Positions 58,157 through 59,815 of a DNA stretch of 59,815 nt are shown here, in pieces. The position numbers were made by a program, and so were the translations under genes. How positions within the stretch are numbered: position 1 is the stretch's first letter; the number at the start of each line of letters is the position of its first letter. A model generated the notes under the pieces. The model saw nothing but the letters and a program-made list of their open reading frames with translations. It ran no database searches and was not told where the DNA came from. The stretch comes from Helicobacter muridarum (GTDB lineage Bacteria > Campylobacterota > Campylobacteria > Campylobacterales > Helicobacteraceae), in assembly GCF_000765805.2 (NCBI RefSeq), contig NZ_JRPD02000011.1:1-59815 (forward strand), read 5' to 3'.

Positions 58157-58789
58157 ATGGGTAAAAATCAAGCAATAGCATCAACCATAGAGGAAACAAT
58201 AAATATACAATTAATACAAGAAGAAATAAAAGAACACATCGAAGTTGGGAAAAAGGCATTAGAAGTTTTAGCACCCTCACTACAAGAAAGTGCTCTTGCA
58301 ATAACTAATGCACTTATAAGGGGAAATAAGATTCTTATCTGCGGTAATGGCGGTAGCGCAGCAGACAGTCAACATTTTGCCGCCGAGCTAACAGGTCGCT
58401 ACAAGAGGGAAAGAGCAGGTTTATCAGCCATAGCCTTAAGTACGGATACTTCAGCAATCACTGCTATCGGAAATGACTATGGATATGATTTTGTCTTTAG
58501 CAGACAAGTCGAAGCCCTAGCAAAAGAGGGAGATATATTGGTTGGAATATCAACAAGCGGAAACTCCAAGAATATCACAAATGCACTAGAAGTAGCAAAT
58601 AAGCTAAGCTGCATTACAATAGCACTAAGTGGAAAAGATGGAGGTGTAATTAAGAGTCTATGCGATCATAATATAATAGCACCAAGCAATGACACTCCTA
58701 GGATACAAGAAATACATATACTTTGCATTCATATCCTTTGTGAGCTAATAGAAAAAAGTATTACAACCCTAGAGCAAAACTCCAAATAA
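58157..58789 (+). CDS. gmhA: Phosphoheptose isomerase GmhA
   Basis: Sedoheptulose-7-phosphate isomerase starting the ADP-heptose pathway for LPS core. SIS domain: [36 protein letters not shown] and [10 protein letters not shown]. The [15 protein letters not shown] helix carries the usual Glu/His. Length 210, slightly longer than typical (about 190) at the N-terminus. AAAGGAAAGATA precedes the ATG. Other heptose genes are not in the window. Confidence 0.94.
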   Translation: MGKNQAIASTIEETINIQLIQEEIKEHIEVGKKALEVLAPSLQESALAITNALIRGNKILICGNGGSAADSQHFAAELTGRYKRERAGLSAIALSTDTSAITAIGNDYGYDFVFSRQVEALAKEGDILVGISTSGNSKNITNALEVANKLSCITIALSGKDGGVIKSLCDHNIIAPSNDTPRIQEIHILCIHILCELIEKSITTLEQNSK

Positions 58790-58966
58790 CAATATTAAAC
58801 AATATTCAAATAAGTGGTCTATATCTATAATAGCTGCAAGATAGTTAGTAAAACTCAAGCAGGCAAAATTAAAGATTGTTAGTAAGGTATACATTATTAA
58901 CATATCAATTATTAACACATTGGATATTTGAATAAGCAAAGCAATAAACTTAAAATTATAAAACTT

Positions 58967-59014
58967 TCTTTGTTATTCTAAACGAAACAAAGAACCTAAA
59001 TCCCCCCCCCCCCC
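58967..59014. repeat. C13 homopolymer next to an imperfect palindrome
   Basis: A run of 13 C at 59002-59014. Immediately left lies ctttgttattc-taaac-gaaacaaag (about 58969-58993), an imperfect inverted repeat. Its sequence resembles the dispersed CATTCTGAGCGAAGCGAAGAATC-like palindromes of other bacteria. No convincing gene spans the tract in any phase; minus-strand frames on either side are short. Confidence 0.75.
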
Positions 59015-59187
59015 ATTCTAATCGATATTTTTTCATTATCAAGTGCCTTACTGAATGATAAAAAGGATGGGTGTAACATACTCTATAAATTCCTAAGAAA
59101 TCTATATTTTCCATATTTATAAATTCATGACAGATATTAAAAACAAAAAGTAAATTGCCCACTAGCTTTTTAAATTAGCTAGTCTTC

Positions 59188-59407
59188 TTATTTCAGAGAC
59201 ATATAGCTAGTTAAGTCTGTTTCTATATCTTGATATTCTACTTGTATCGCAGTTGCAGCTATCTCTATAAGCGTAACTTTAGGTAATTCATACAATAGAA
59301 TCTAGTTTTACCTTATTTGGTAGGTAATGCGGATTATCATATAGGGTAAAATTCCCATTTGTTAAAGCAAGCAATGAATAAAATAAACCTAATATAAGAG
59401 CTTTATC
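59188..59407 (-). pseudogene. Possible remnant of an exported protein gene
   Basis: Two adjacent minus-strand frames look coding but are separated by a frameshift. The first has a signal-like LILGLFYSLLAL followed by NGNFTLYDNPHYLPNKVK and stops at 59288. The second gives YELPKVTLIEIAATAIQVEY and stops at 59188. The first frame is preceded by a stop (TAG) where a start might have been. No family recognised; chance open frames are a real alternative. Confidence 0.3.
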
Positions 59408-59641
59408 CTAATTGTGTGGAGTTTAGACATTTTAGAAAAAGCCTATGATGCAATATATTGCCTTGCTTTTGTTGTATTGGCATGGGTTATTATATATTGT
59501 GGTATAGCTTTTAATATAAGCTTTGCAAACTACTTGACATAATGATTATCTTTTAGTGAAAAACAAATAGCTTGAACTTAAAAACCACAATAAAATGAGA
59601 CTATATGCACAATAACTAAAGTTTAAAAATGCCTTAAAATT

Positions 59642-59815
59642 TCACAGATGTATAAAGTTACCCTTTTCATCATAGATAAATAGCTCTTTTGTATTGTTGA
59701 TATTAGCTCTAGCAAGCACTTTGTCATAGTTAAATGCTTCTATGCAGCCATACCATACACCCCCATGCATTATTCCTTTTTTATTAACCGTTTTTATTAG
59801 ACTAGGCGAGAGCTT
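59642..59815 (-). CDS. C-terminal end of an unidentified gene running off the window
   Basis: The frame is open from the window edge for 57 codons to a TGA at 59642-59644. The product has coding-like composition (GIMHGGVWYGCIEAFNYDK, then ELFIYDEKGNFIHL). The 5' part is outside the window. I do not recognise the family. Confidence 0.55.
   Translation of the reverse strand, partial: KLSPSLIKTVNKKGIMHGGVWYGCIEAFNYDKVLARANINNTKELFIYDEKGNFIHL

Noticed and set aside
58956..59162. 68-codon minus-strand frame running through the C13 tract
   Set aside because: The frame depends on the tract length and neither side resembles a protein family; the tract is reported as a repeat instead.

Overview
The window looks like a chromosome segment of a Helicobacter-type campylobacterote (epsilonproteobacterium). 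It is very AT-rich. Its gene set and local gene orders match that group: fabZ-lpxA-clpX-mreB, accD-rlmH-dksA-like, rsmD-fliL, a Maf-type flagellin glycosylation factor, and a VacA-family autotransporter. Species cannot be fixed from sequence alone. No tRNA, rRNA, CRISPR array, insertion sequence or prophage was recognised.

Layout. 1-780 is a non-coding left edge holding an exact 164-bp copy of the 5' part of rlmN. 781-8593 carries rlmN and apbC (minus strand), hemD and an RDD membrane protein, a FlgJ-type rod protein behind a sigma-54-like promoter, mnmG (minus), and cdsA. 8735-12445 is the fabZ-lpxA-clpX-mreB cluster. 12446-14703 is an accessory gap where mreC would normally follow mreB. It holds only a degenerate dCTP-deaminase-like gene and a small partner between two long, apparently decayed stretches. 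14704-24726 carries a UDG-like Fe-S protein, rimO, pldA, a Maf factor, guaB, lspA and thrC. 24723-33773 carries a TPR/glycosyltransferase-like protein, actP with its DUF485 partner, ribD with a coupled methyltransferase, and a fused peptide-type ABC ATPase. 33796-38092 runs in one direction: NYN protein, Usp, SDR, M23 peptidase and an NTT-like nucleotide transporter. 38445-43688 is a 1.7k-residue autotransporter. 44069-49528 is efp, an IMPase-family enzyme, accD, rlmH, a dksA-like gene, a membrane protein and a PAP2 phosphatase. 49727-52146 (minus) is tpx, two tandem FliL-type genes and rsmD. 52258-55699 is an orphan trpA-like gene, metB, and three small envelope proteins of unknown function. 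56153-58789 is folE, ddl and gmhA. The right kilobase is largely non-coding and holds a C13 tract, a probable gene remnant, and the end of a gene running off the window.

How the genes work together. Most are core functions: cell envelope (cdsA, fabZ, lpxA, accD, lspA, ddl, gmhA, M23, mreB, pldA), translation and RNA modification (rlmN, rlmH, rsmD, rimO, mnmG, efp), cofactors (hemD, ribD, folE) and motility (FlgJ-type, Maf, FliL pair). Several housekeeping proteins carry long Asn/Ser/Lys/Gln-rich insertions or tails that typical relatives lack (RlmN, CdsA, RDD, Maf, UDG-like, TPR protein, ABC ATPase, IMPase). This is the most unusual property of the window as a whole. Other notable points are the repeated segment forming the RlmN N-terminus, the deaminase-fold protein lacking its catalytic Glu, the FliL duplication, a 16-bp palindrome at the trpA-like promoter, and two homopolymer tracts that could vary phase.
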